From Flavobacterium sp. (GTDB lineage: Bacteria > Bacteroidota > Bacteroidia > Flavobacteriales > Flavobacteriaceae): a stretch of DNA of 56,084 nucleotides. Under the pieces are notes generated by a model. That model was not told where the DNA came from, made no database searches, and saw nothing but the letters and a program-made list of their open reading frames with translations. Shown here in pieces: positions 47,956-56,084 of the stretch; within the stretch, counting starts at the first letter, position 1, and each line of letters begins with the position of its first letter. The DNA lies in NCBI GenBank assembly GCA_016714905.1, contig JADKBW010000020.1, forward strand, positions 1 through 56,084, read 5' to 3'. The position numbers and the translations under genes are program-made.

Positions 47956-49005
47956 TTATCCAGATATATATTTTCCAAAAGGCAGTTTATCAATACCATA
48001 AACCAAAAGAGCTGATATAACAAAACACAAAACACTTGTAATTGGTATTCCAATTAATGGATTAACAATAACATAGGAAATACTAAACTTCCCTAATACC
48101 CACAAAACCAGTACATGAATTAAATATATGCCATAGCTATACTTGCTAAAAAAAAGTATAATACAAGTTGTTCTTGTACCGGAAATTACAAAACCCTTGA
48201 AAAGTAGGAACACACCAACAGCAACAAGAATTACATTTGGACTTAAGTAGCTATAAAAAGAATCATTAAAAATACCGTGATGTTTGGTAATAAAGAAAGT
48301 TCCAAAAATTGTAATCATAATTCCTGTCAAAATAGACAAGGTATAAACAATGTTCTTTCCTTTAAAATCATAACTATAATTACTTAGGTAATATCCCAAA
48401 ATTGGAAGTCCGATATATCCTGAAAAATAAGTTAAGTTAATGTTTGGAGCTATTTTATTTAAAAATGGCAATTGAGCAACAATCGTAAGAAACCAGATTA
48501 CTAAAAAATATTTTAACTCGTTTTTGTTGCTATTAGTTATCCACTTACCAATAATAGGGAAAAATAAATAAAGTCCAATAATCAAATAAATATACCATAA
48601 ATGATAACTTGCACCATTTTTAAGTTGGATAAATGTATACGTGAAAACTTCTATATAATTCATGTCTGCTCCATGATTTAATTTCATGAATAAATCCTTT
48701 GCAATGTATATTATACTCCAAAACAAAAACGGAAGTAATATTCTCAAAAATCGTTTTTTTAGATATTCGCTTGTGCTATTATAAGTTTTAGGTAGAATTA
48801 AAGCCCCTGTAATCATTAAAAATATGGGAACACAAAATCGAAAGGTACTATCATAAATGTTTCCTATCCACCAATCAAAATTCGAAATACTCCCATATTG
48901 ATATAATATACTTGCAGCAACGTGTACAAAAATCACACTAAATGTTGCCAAAACTCTCAAAAAGTCAATCCAGTCATAATTTTTAATGAGGTGGTCTTTC
49001 TTCAT
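47956..49005 (-). CDS. cassette gene: acyltransferase 3 family protein
   Basis: 349 residues, about ten membrane helices. N-terminal catalytic His in VIFVHVAASILY, conserved CVPIFLMITGALILP and LKKRFLRILLPFLFWSIIYI. Members add acetyl or succinyl groups to surface sugars. Complete and intact, unlike the truncated homologue at 45.8 kb. It fills one whole unit between repeats A and B, with its stop 27 nt from A. Confidence 0.88.
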   Translation of the reverse strand: MKKDHLIKNYDWIDFLRVLATFSVIFVHVAASILYQYGSISNFDWWIGNIYDSTFRFCVPIFLMITGALILPKTYNSTSEYLKKRFLRILLPFLFWSIIYIAKDLFMKLNHGADMNYIEVFTYTFIQLKNGASYHLWYIYLIIGLYLFFPIIGKWITNSNKNELKYFLVIWFLTIVAQLPFLNKIAPNINLTYFSGYIGLPILGYYLSNYSYDFKGKNIVYTLSILTGIMITIFGTFFITKHHGIFNDSFYSYLSPNVILVAVGVFLLFKGFVISGTRTTCIILFFSKYSYGIYLIHVLVLWVLGKFSISYVIVNPLIGIPITSVLCFVISALLVYGIDKLPFGKYISG

Positions 49006-49107
49006 AAGTATTGGTTCAAATTTTTGCTGATTGATTATTTTTTTGTGCGTTGGAGTGTTAGTTGACCACTTGTTCTTGTTGGATTATTTTGCCATTGCAA
49101 CGGTCGA

Positions 49108-49215
49108 TGCTAGAGCTCGTGGCGGCTTATGGAAATCTTTTTTTCCATAACCGACCGAGCGAAGTTATGAAAAAGAAACGCACAATTTACCGAAAACTAG
49201 CCATGAGATTTAGCA
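49108..49215 (-). repeat. cassette repeat B
   Basis: TGCTAGAGCTCGTGGC to GCCATGAGATTTAGCA, with nested TTATGGAAA / TTTCCATAA hairpin. The right flank AGTGTGACCAGC is followed by TTTGTTATCAG, where the stop codon TGA of the next gene merges with TAACAAAG on the minus strand. The left flank AACGGTCGA is shared with F. Confidence 0.9.
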
Positions 49216-49238
49216 AGTGTGACCAGCTCACTTTGTTA

Positions 49239-50168
49239 TCAGTGTGTTTGTAGCCATTCAATTAATTTTTTCGGATTTACAATACTCCATGAATTCGGAT
49301 GTCTTGCATTATTTGGTTTTCTGTAGCCTTTATTTGTCGTTGTTATTAGTGTAGCATTTTGATTACCTAATCTTTGTAATTCATTAATCATTGCTGCTTG
49401 GTCTGTAATATTGTTATAAGAGCAATCATAATTTCGCTCTTTTAAATACCATTGTAAATCAGGCTCCGAGATTATCATAATCGGAATTTTGATTAAGTTT
49501 TTTATTGCTTTTTGGGTGATATCAGAAAACGAATATGGTGATTGTGAATGGAAATTTTCCAATGCTGTTTGTGGTGTTCCATTCATTTCTTTTTCAATTC
49601 TTTCTATCATATAAAAAACCTCGTCATTCACTTTAGTAGTGTCTGAAAGTCTTACAACTCTTTTTGCTCCATTATAATAGCGTTCCCAATCAAGCACTGG
49701 ATTAATTGCAAAAACAGCTTTGGGCTTAAGAGTGTAATTTTCTTGAACAGACAACTCCGCATACTTAACAGCACAAGTCCCACCAATAGAAAACCCACCG
49801 ATGTAAAAGTCTTTGTCTTTTAGGGGATATTTGGTAACTATAAGATCAATAATTTCTTTTAATGATTTTTGAGAAGCCGTATCACTTCCCCAATATGTAG
49901 AGCCTGTCTTTAAAACTGGCATAATTGTCAAGATGCCATTTTTTGAAGCAAATTTTGGAATTTCTGTTTGCGATAAAGCACTATTTGGTGAATTTCCAAA
50001 ACCGTCTAATAGAACCATAAACGATTTTACAACTTCACCTTTAGGAAAAACCGCAACATACATATTTGAACTGCTGTCTTTCTCACTCAAGAAAACTGTC
50101 TCAATTCTCTGTCCGTATGAAATGATTGAGATGAAAAGTGTCAGGAATAGTAATTTCAGTTTTTTCAT
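49239..50168 (-). CDS. cassette gene: secreted alpha/beta hydrolase
   Basis: 309 residues with signal peptide MKKLKLLFLTLFISIISYGQ. Nucleophile Ser in FYIGGFSIGGTCAVKYA; the second part has YDCSYNNITDQ and a His in PNNARHPNSWSI that could complete a triad. Esterase-type fold; substrate unknown. Fills the unit between B and C; stop 24 nt from B. Confidence 0.82.
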   Translation of the reverse strand: MKKLKLLFLTLFISIISYGQRIETVFLSEKDSSSNMYVAVFPKGEVVKSFMVLLDGFGNSPNSALSQTEIPKFASKNGILTIMPVLKTGSTYWGSDTASQKSLKEIIDLIVTKYPLKDKDFYIGGFSIGGTCAVKYAELSVQENYTLKPKAVFAINPVLDWERYYNGAKRVVRLSDTTKVNDEVFYMIERIEKEMNGTPQTALENFHSQSPYSFSDITQKAIKNLIKIPIMIISEPDLQWYLKERNYDCSYNNITDQAAMINELQRLGNQNATLITTTNKGYRKPNNARHPNSWSIVNPKKLIEWLQTH

Positions 50169-50206
50169 TGGTACTGTTCTCTTAAGCTTGCTGTTAGCGT
50201 TTCCTT

Positions 50207-50315
50207 GCTAGAGCTCGTGGCGGCTTATGGAAATCATTTTTTCCATAACCGACCGAGCGAAGTTATGAAAAGTAAACGAACAATCTACCGAAAAAAACAG
50301 CCATGAGATTTAGCA
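50207..50315 (-). repeat. cassette repeat C
   Basis: TGCTAGAGCTCGTGGC to GCCATGAGATTTAGCA. Left flank GTTAGCGTTTCCT, right flank TTTTGTTATCGG. Second small hairpin GTAAA / C-TAC is weaker than in E. Confidence 0.9.
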
Positions 50316-50352
50316 TTTTGTTATCGGTTCGGGCATTTTTAAGTTTATAATT

Positions 50353-51051
50353 TCATTTATTGTTTTCTAATTTTGTTGTGTCAATACCTTTTATGAGTAA
50401 CCATATACAAAGACTTAGTTCGCCTATAAAAATTGGAATTGCAAGGTAAACAAACAGGGGATTCACAAATCCTTTTGAGAGAAACATTGTAAAACTATTT
50501 ATCAAGTAGCATAGTCCTGCTAATGCATAAGCTACTCCAATAATTTTAGGTATTGCATTAGTTTTGAAAATTATATATCCAATTAAAATACAATAAAAAC
50601 CAAAGAATACTAAACCAATTCCATAACCTTGTGATTGAATATTTAAGGACAAAAGGGAAAGTGTTGCTAGTTGGTTTGTTTGAAAAGTAGTTAGGTAAGT
50701 GTCATTTTCTAATAGTAACAATGGTGTAATTTGATTTAATAGATTTACTGCAATAATTGCAGTTTGAATAATAACTAATGCCAAAGCAATTTGCAGTATA
50801 ATCTTATTTGACTTTTTGAAAAAGTGATAAATTATCAATATTGTGGGTATCCCAACTACAAAATTGATAAGGTCAGCCACAAAACCCCAACGAAAAAGCA
50901 TTTCATTAGTTTGAATATTGTGAGCAGTCGCTAAAGCATCGTTTGACACTCTTAATGCCTGTCTAACGTACACTTCTGAAAATAATCCTGTAGCTATTAC
51001 AATTAAATAGCAAAAGCCTGCAATTCGTGCTAAATTTTTTTCTGAAATCAT
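50353..51051 (-). CDS. cassette gene: DUF4386 membrane protein
   Basis: 232 residues, six or so membrane helices. Begins MISEKNLARIAGFCYLIVIA, then LFSEVYVRQALR, and later YGIGLVFFGFYCILIGYIIF, all typical of DUF4386, a family without known biochemical role. Intact. It fills the unit between C and D; stop 38 nt from C. Confidence 0.85.
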   Translation of the reverse strand: MISEKNLARIAGFCYLIVIATGLFSEVYVRQALRVSNDALATAHNIQTNEMLFRWGFVADLINFVVGIPTILIIYHFFKKSNKIILQIALALVIIQTAIIAVNLLNQITPLLLLENDTYLTTFQTNQLATLSLLSLNIQSQGYGIGLVFFGFYCILIGYIIFKTNAIPKIIGVAYALAGLCYLINSFTMFLSKGFVNPLFVYLAIPIFIGELSLCIWLLIKGIDTTKLENNK

Positions 51052-51158
51052 TTTATTGTCGGTTTGATATAGATATTGTATGTCAATTGTCGTTTTCTAA
51101 TATTACACTGTTGTCTTGAAATTACAGGGTTCTTTTTGTCTGACCGCTGACGTTTCCT

Positions 51159-51265
51159 TGCTGGAGTTCGTGGTGGCTTATGGAAATCTTTTTTTTCATA
51201 ACTGTCCGAGCGAAGTTATGAAAAGTAAGCGAACAACTTACCGAAAACTAGCCATGAGATTTAGC
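51159..51265 (-). repeat. cassette repeat D
   Basis: TGCTGGAGTTCGTGGTGGC to GCCATGAGATTTAGCA. Left flank CTGACGTTTCCT (like C), right flank TTTGTTACCAGCAG. Confidence 0.9.
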
Positions 51266-51299
51266 ATTTGTTACCAGCAGTTTGTCTGTTAGCAAATCG

Positions 51300-52061
51300 T
51301 TATTTGTTTGACTTTGCCATTATGTTATATTCATTAATCAAATCAATTATCTGTTTTTCTTTTGCAATTGGTTTTGATCTAAATAAATTATCTAGTTTAT
51401 CGTTTATTTCTTTGTTGTTATAAAGATATATTTTTAATATTTCATATACTTCTTCGGTTAATTCTAAGCCTTTACTGAAGTCGAATATTTTAAATTTTGA
51501 GCTGTTATTTATTAATTCTAATTTTGAATCATATATTGAGATATAATATTTTTTATCTTCATATGGAGCTATATTACCAAATTGACCCGGTGTACCTATT
51601 TGTTGGCCAGTTATACCAACGTTGCCTTTTTTTTATAACTTCAACAAATAGTTTTACTTTTCCGACAGTTAATCTTTGAAAAATTCATACTTTTTAGGGT
51701 TTTCATATTTCTCTAAATATAAGGTTTCGTTTCTTCTATAATCATATTTATCTGGCTCTTTAACCTCTTTTTTTTCGAGTTGTATTCTTTCGTAATACTT
51801 ATTTTCTTTTGATTTATAGTAACTAATTACTTCATCAATGTCATATTTTTTCTTTTTGTCAGCAGTCTTCGTTTTAATTTCAAAGTCTGTCAAATTTATT
51901 TTATCTACATAAATGGTATCTTGAGATGTAGTGACAATAAAATCAGATTTTTGAGCATTACAATAGGAGCAAATTAAAATTGCTAGTAATGTCATTATGT
52001 TTAATTTTTTTCCTTTTGTTATGTTTCCCAATGTTGCTGTATATGTTAATTTCTGGCACAT
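51300..52061 (-). CDS. cassette gene: secreted hypothetical protein, two frameshifts
   Basis: Joined from three readings: signal-peptide part (MTLLAILICSYCNAQKSDF) and a Lys-rich middle to NPKKYEFF; then QRLTVGKVKLFVEVIKK in another frame (from ~51675); then GNVGITGQQIGTPGQFG to the end LINEYNIMAKSNK (from ~51630, in an A-run). About 250 residues. IYVDKINLTDFEIKTKT is a pattern seen in Flavobacteria proteins of unknown function. Start uncertain among ATGs at 52061 and 51995. Fills the unit between D and E; stop 35 nt from D. Confidence 0.6.
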
Positions 52062-52089
52062 TTTTCTTTAAATTACGGGTAGTGGTAGA

Positions 52090-52197
52090 CGCTAGAGCTC
52101 GTAGCGGCTTATGGAAAGCTTTTTTTCCATAACCGCCCGAGCGAAGTTATGAAAAGTAAACGAACAATTTACAGCAAACCAGCGATGAGATTTAGCA
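52090..52197 (-). repeat. cassette repeat E
   Basis: CGCTAGAGCTCGTAGCGGC to GCGATGAGATTTAGCA. The clearest outer motif on the right, TTTGTTAGCAG (minus strand CTGCTAACAAATGC). GTAAACGAACAATTTAC forms the second hairpin. Confidence 0.9.
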
Positions 52198-52817
52198 TTT
52201 GTTAGCAGAAGTTCTAGTAGCTATCAAATTTTACTTTTCCAAAATCATCATAAATTAATGTCCAGTTTTTAAATGAATAGTTTGTAAGAATATTATCGGC
52301 ATCATATTCTTTCCTTTCATATTTCCTGAAATTATTATTTGTTAGAGATCTATAAAATGTTTCTTCAAAAAGAACAAGATTTTTCAATGGATTATCTGTA
52401 GAATCATAGTTTGAAAATTCTTCTACTATTTTAGCTTGAAAAGCCGTATAATAATATTTACGAGTTACAATACTGTCCAAATTGTTAGTTGAGTTATAAT
52501 ATAATTTTGCAACTTCATTATAACCGTTTAATTCTCCACTTTTCGTTTCAATTATTTTTCCATTTGTATTGTATGTATAGTAAGTTGTGTCTCTTGGACG
52601 CGTTTCGAATTCTTTTAATATTGTCTTTTTATAGATTCGACCATTACTGTCCAAAAATAGATTTCTTTCAAATTTTGGAATTGAAAAAGTAGAGGTCGTT
52701 TTTTTTTCAATAAATATTTCATTTCCTGAATAGGTCAATTGGTCATAAATGTTGTCTACAAAAATATAGGGAAATCCAGTAGCAGGATCAATAGGTTGAC
52801 AGATTTTTACTCTGTTT

Positions 52818-53639
52818 TCAATTCAAATTTAGATAAATAATTTCTTTATTCCTACGATAAGATTTATACGGCATATCTGCGTTTAAATGGACGCTAACGG
52901 GCGTTTTACCTTTTAAGCTGTCATGCGGTCTTAAAGTGTTATAAATCTTCACAGCGCGTCTTACCATTTTCTGAGCCATAGTCTTGTTTGGAATAGTTTG
53001 ATTTAGTCCAAACTCATATTTCATGGTTTTGTTGATTCGTTCAGCAAGTGCGTTTTCATAAGGATCATATTGTTCAGTCATGCTTATTAGAATATCATTG
53101 TCTTGCAGTATTTTGACGTATTCTGGCCAACAATAATGGAATCCTCTGTCGGAATGATGAATTAGTTTTCTGTTGGGATATTTTCTGTTTTTTAAGGCCA
53201 TTTTTAAAGCATCGATGGATAAGGAAGCTTTCATATTTGTTGCTACATGAAAGCCCATTATTTGTTTTGAATAGGCGTCAGTTACTAAAGCTAAATAGGC
53301 ATTTTTCCCGTTTAATCTTAGATAAGTAATATCGCTAACCCAAAGTTCTTCTGGTTGATTTGGTATTTTATTTTGAACCAAATTTTTAAATTTTCTAAAG
53401 AGATGATTAGAGTTTGTGGTTCTGGTAAAGTTACGTTGTTTGGGTACCAGTAGGGTATGAGCCCTTAGAAAATCAAAGAAATTGTCACGTCCCATTTTGA
53501 TGTTCTGTTGCTTCATTTGGTCTTGTAAAAGCAGATGTAACTTTCGACCTCCAGTTGCTTGATTGATTTCTGCTCTTTTATCGATGACCATTTTCACTAG
53601 CTTTTCATTATCAGACTTTTGCTTTTTACAAAGGTTCAT
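52818..53639 (-). CDS. IS3 transposase orfB (DDE integrase domain)
   Basis: 273 residues from the ATG, but the reading frame is open upstream as CFGISRQAFYKK, so the active enzyme is probably the OrfAB fusion made by -1 frameshifting at the A7 run just before the ATG (about 53640-53646). An HTH_21 helper domain is followed by rve with D in WVSDITYLRL, D in HHSDRGFHYC and E in NALAERINKTMKYEF: a complete DDE triad. It looks functional. Confidence 0.93.
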   Translation of the reverse strand: MNLCKKQKSDNEKLVKMVIDKRAEINQATGGRKLHLLLQDQMKQQNIKMGRDNFFDFLRAHTLLVPKQRNFTRTTNSNHLFRKFKNLVQNKIPNQPEELWVSDITYLRLNGKNAYLALVTDAYSKQIMGFHVATNMKASLSIDALKMALKNRKYPNRKLIHHSDRGFHYCWPEYVKILQDNDILISMTEQYDPYENALAERINKTMKYEFGLNQTIPNKTMAQKMVRRAVKIYNTLRPHDSLKGKTPVSVHLNADMPYKSYRRNKEIIYLNLN

Positions 53640-54061
53640 TTTTTTGTAGAAGGCTTGCCTTGAGATCCCGAAGCATTGGCAGATCCATTTGATTTTAAAA
53701 TGGCTTTTTTCTTTAGTTCCACTTCTTTGGCCAATGATCCGGGCAGCGACTTTTTTGCGTAATCGTTCCCTGTGTCAATCTCGGCTTCGGCAATTATCAT
53801 CTGCTGGAAGTCCTTGATAAACTCCAGTTCCTCGATTCTTTCTTTTAGTTTTTTGATTTCGTCTTTCTTTGCCATTCCTTTTTGCTTTTGCTCTAAGGTA
53901 GAATATTTTTGCAACCAATAATAAATTGCATTGCGTCCGACTTGGTATTTTACCGACGCATGATTGACTGATATTTGTCCATTACAAACTTCATCAATAA
54001 TCTTTAATTTTAAGTCAAATCCAACGGATTTTTTCTGACAGGTGGGTTTCTTTTCTTTCAT
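53636..54061 (-). CDS. IS3 transposase orfA (helix-turn-helix)
   Basis: 141 residues. N-terminal HTH (GFDLKLKIIDEVCNGQISVN; YQVGRNAIYYWLQKYSTLEQ), then a leucine-zipper-like coil (KKDEIKKLKERIEELEF). The C-terminal ~18 residues (SNGSANASGSQGKPSTKK) are the out-of-frame reading of the orfB entry sequence. Overlaps orfB by 4 nt (ATGA). Confidence 0.9.
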   Translation of the reverse strand: MKEKKPTCQKKSVGFDLKLKIIDEVCNGQISVNHASVKYQVGRNAIYYWLQKYSTLEQKQKGMAKKDEIKKLKERIEELEFIKDFQQMIIAEAEIDTGNDYAKKSLPGSLAKEVELKKKAILKSNGSANASGSQGKPSTKK

Positions 54062-54140
54062 GTTGTCCTGTAAATAGTTGTTGATTTTTTGTCAACCTAT
54101 TTCAGGATTCTGCATTTTAACAATTGCTGCTAACGGTCGA

Positions 54141-54174
54141 TGCTAGAGCTCGTGGCGGCTTATGGAAATCTTTT
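54141..54174 (-). repeat. cassette repeat F, half copy
   Basis: Starts normally, TGCTAGAGCTCGTGGCGGC then TTATGGAAATC, and ends at the loop of the central hairpin, where it joins the 3' end of the LRR gene. The left flank GCTGCTAACGGTCGA is the complement of the right flank of E (TTGTTAGCAG). Confidence 0.88.
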
Positions 54175-56084
54175 CAAAATAAATGTTACCTAAATTGCTA
54201 AATGTATCTCCAATTACTAAACTTGGTTTTGTTTTAATTTTAAAAGAAACATAACCATCATTGTTAAAATCATCAAATGGAAGATTTATGTTTTGAAAAA
54301 TAAATTCGACTTTATTTGTATTTGAAATTCTTGTTTCAAAATTGTGACTACCTTTAATTGGAATTAATGTATTAATGTCAAATTTACTCATGTCAATTAT
54401 GTCTTTCACAACAATTTTTGAGCATTTGCTGTTCCATTGTTTTCAAATCGTATTAATAATGAACATAATACCAACCATACTTGTTGTAATCGTTGTTCCT
54501 TCCAAACAAGATATATCATTTGGATCATATGAATTTACAATAGTTTGATTTAAGATAGAAATATTATCATTAGGAGTTTCGTCTGTTTGACCATTTATTG
54601 AAGCGGTATAATTTAAAATATCTCCACTATTTAATGATGGTGTTTCTGTTGGTGAATTTAAGTTTAAAATAATATTGATTTCTCTACTTTCAAATGATAA
54701 TAAGTTTGCAAAATCAAAATTTAAATTTCCAGTTGATTGACTTGTAAAGTAGGATTACTAGAAATAAAATCTAAAACAGTATCATCAAATGAAAGATTGA
54801 TTGTACCTGATTGTGTAGTTGTTCCTTTGTTTTTGTAAACTAATTTATAATTAGAATTAAAACCAGGTCTTGCTTGATTTATTGGAATTAAAACAATTTC
54901 TAAATCATTGTGGTTACCATTTGCAGTAATACAAAAATCTTGAATGTATGGACTTGTTGCAGTTGGGAAACTTACATTAAAAGTTGGTGGTGTTATATTG
55001 AAATACGATGGATTCTCAATAATTGGAGTAATGAAATGTGTTCCTGCTTGAACAGGAATATTGTAAGAACCAGAATTGTTCGCAATAAAAGTTCCTGTAA
55101 TTGTTCCGTTTGTTATTGTGCATTTTAAATTTGGATAAATGATGTCATTGCTATCACAACCATCGCTATTGATGTCGAACTTTTCATTTCCTTGTATTGT
55201 ATAGAATGTTCCTCCAGAAGTAAATGAACAATAGGAATTTACTTGGCAGTTATTCGTGTTACTATTATAATCTAATATATTTTCAAAAAACGACACATCT
55301 TCTTCATCTACACATATATATTCTAAATTTGGATTATTATCAAAGCTCACCCAAAAATTGTCCCAAAATAGATTATTGTTTTTAAGGTTCGCACTTATTA
55401 AATTGGCATTGTTACTAAAAGATAAATTGACTAATAGTTGAAGATGAGAAAAGTCCAAATTATTAAATAAATTTGAATTACAACTTATTGAAGTTAAACT
55501 GGTATTATTTATAGTATTTAAATCGGACAATAAATTATTATCACATTGGAGGTTTTTTAATATAGTGTTAGAACTCAAATCTAAATTTGTTAATTGGTTA
55601 GAAATACACCCAAAATATTCTAAATTAATTAAATTAGATATATCTATAGTTGAAACTTGATTATAATGAAAACCTAATACTTGTAAAAGAGTATTGTTAT
55701 TTAAATTTAATTAATAAATTGATTTGAGCTGCAATCCAAATGAATAAGATTTAAATTTTGCGTAACATCTAAACTAGTTAATTGATTATTCCTACAGATC
55801 AGCATATTTAACAAAATGTTTTGAGATAAATTTAAATTTGATAGCTGATTATCTCTACAAAAATTTCTTAACAGATTTGTGTTTTGTGTAACATCTAAGA
55901 TTGTTAATAGATTATTACTGCAATCCAAATATTTAAGATTTGTATTTTGATTAAGATTGATGCTTGGAATTAAATTATTATAGCATTCTAAATTTACCAA
56001 GTTAATGAAAGCTTCGATACCAGTTAGATTAGAAATATTTTTATTATTTATTTCTAAAGAGAGAATAGTTTGAGCTTCAGAAAC
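54143..56084 (-). pseudogene. LRR plus DUF7619 surface protein, truncated at 3' end, frameshifted, runs off the right edge
   Basis: Reads leftwards from the window edge: ~21-residue leucine-rich repeats (LDCSNNLLTILDVTQNTNL, ICRNNQLTSLDVTQNLNL), a beta-sandwich part (YCSFTSGGTFYTIQGNEKFD), then a DUF7619-type domain (YDPNDISCLEGTTIT; VVKDIIDMSKFDINTLIPIK; FNDDGY-like NNDGYVSFKIKTKPSLV; GDTFSN). At least four one-base shifts (near 55710, 54720, 54460 and 54440). Such proteins normally go on with DYNFP-like residues and a T9SS sorting domain; here the reading ends in EKISISRHEL, encoded by repeat F. So the export signal is lost. Confidence 0.8.

Larger units (their letters stand above)
52789..54102 (-). 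mobile_element. IS3-family insertion sequence (IS150-like), ~1.3 kb
   Basis: Carries orfA and orfB with overlap. Ends: AATAGGTTGACA at 52790-52801 and its exact complement at 54090-54101. CAGGAT occurs on both sides (52783-52788 and 54103-54108), a likely 6-bp target duplication, slightly longer than the usual 3-5 bp of this family. Confidence 0.88.
52214..54114 (-). pseudogene. cassette gene interrupted by IS3 element: YD-repeat-like hypothetical protein
   Basis: The 3' part (52214-52788) encodes about 190 residues beginning PATGFPYIFVDNIYDQL, with repeats such as LFLDSNGRIYKKTILKEF and TYNTNGKIIETKSGELNGYN, reminiscent of YD-repeat-like lipoproteins. Removing the IS (52789-54102) and one CAGGAT copy joins it to an ATG at about 54114: ATGCAGAATCCTGCTACTGG, read MQNPATG. 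So the IS lies ~9 nt after the start codon. The gene lies between repeats E and F; stop 17 nt from E. Confidence 0.6.
47813..54174 (-). mobile_element. integron-like single-gene cassette array
   Basis: Five single-gene units, all on the minus strand, separated by five complete (~108 bp) and one partial copy of the same repeat: 47821, 49108, 50207, 51159, 52090 and 54141. Stop codons lie 17-38 nt from the next repeat and starts 29-108 nt from the previous one. The genes are unrelated (acyltransferase, alpha/beta hydrolase, DUF4386, two hypothetical). No integrase is in the window. An IS3 element sits in the unit nearest the right end. Confidence 0.7.

Noticed and set aside
47813..54174. Canonical class 1-type integron
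   Set aside because: No intI or attI in the window, and the repeat ends do not fit GTTRRRY/RYYYAAC in every copy. Kept as integron-like only.
47800..54180. CRISPR array
   Set aside because: The repeats are ~108 bp and separated by 0.8-2 kb containing genes; no short direct repeats with uniform spacers and no cas genes.

Overview
The window is from a low-GC Bacteroidota chromosome, most likely a Flavobacterium or a close relative. The evidence is the Bacteroidota-type -7 promoter element (TAnnTTTG) in front of several genes, type IX secretion (T9SS) sorting domains, and families common in Flavobacteriaceae (DUF5723, LRR plus DUF7619 surface proteins, OmpL-like porin, secreted glutamine cyclotransferase). 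No tRNA, rRNA, CRISPR array or prophage was seen. The one clear RNA gene is the SRP RNA (ffs).

Layout. 1-5.2 kb: broken C39-type ABC exporter, SRPBCC protein, pyrE, NUDIX hydrolase, DbpA-like helicase. 5.2-9.7 kb: coaD, ddl, PASTA protein, rluD, zinc metallopeptidase. 9.7-24.8 kb: large hybrid sensor kinase, membrane protein, aldehyde dehydrogenase, DUF5723 protein, RluA-type synthase, panB, two small genes, porin, sdaA, EamA transporter. 25-33.6 kb: dnaK behind a sigma-54-like promoter, secreted proteins, ffs, SDR enzyme, T9SS protein, transaldolase. 33.7-46.6 kb: TlpA-like lipoprotein, ABC-F ATPase, pyrR-pyrB, rnz, pdxH, CAP lipoprotein, glycosyltransferase/hydrolase pair, Omp85-like barrel, acyltransferase. 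Intergenic regions from 5.1 to 33.6 kb carry several families of hairpin-forming repeats that are not seen further right.

The most interesting part is 47.8-54.2 kb. Five unrelated single genes, all on the minus strand, are each separated by a ~108-bp element (five full copies and one half copy). The element has imperfect inverted ends (TGCTAGAGCTCGTGGC / GCCATGAGATTTAGCA), nested hairpins, and often a TAACAAA-type and CGTTAGC-type outer motif. Each stop codon lies 17-38 nt from an element. This looks like an integron-like gene-cassette array (a cluster of attC-like sites without a visible integrase), but the sites are not canonical attC. The array appears to sit inside an LRR-DUF7619-T9SS surface-protein gene: its 5' part lies to the right, lacking its C-terminal sorting domain, and an orphan T9SS-domain remnant lies to the left. 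An IS3-family element has inserted about 9 nt into one cassette gene, leaving CAGGAT on both sides.

Many genes, including essential ones (panB, pyrB, rluD), are split by one-base shifts, several of them in homopolymers, and the frame is restored by a single indel. Assembly or sequencing error is the simplest explanation. Coordinates for such genes span the restored frame and the shift is described in each entry.
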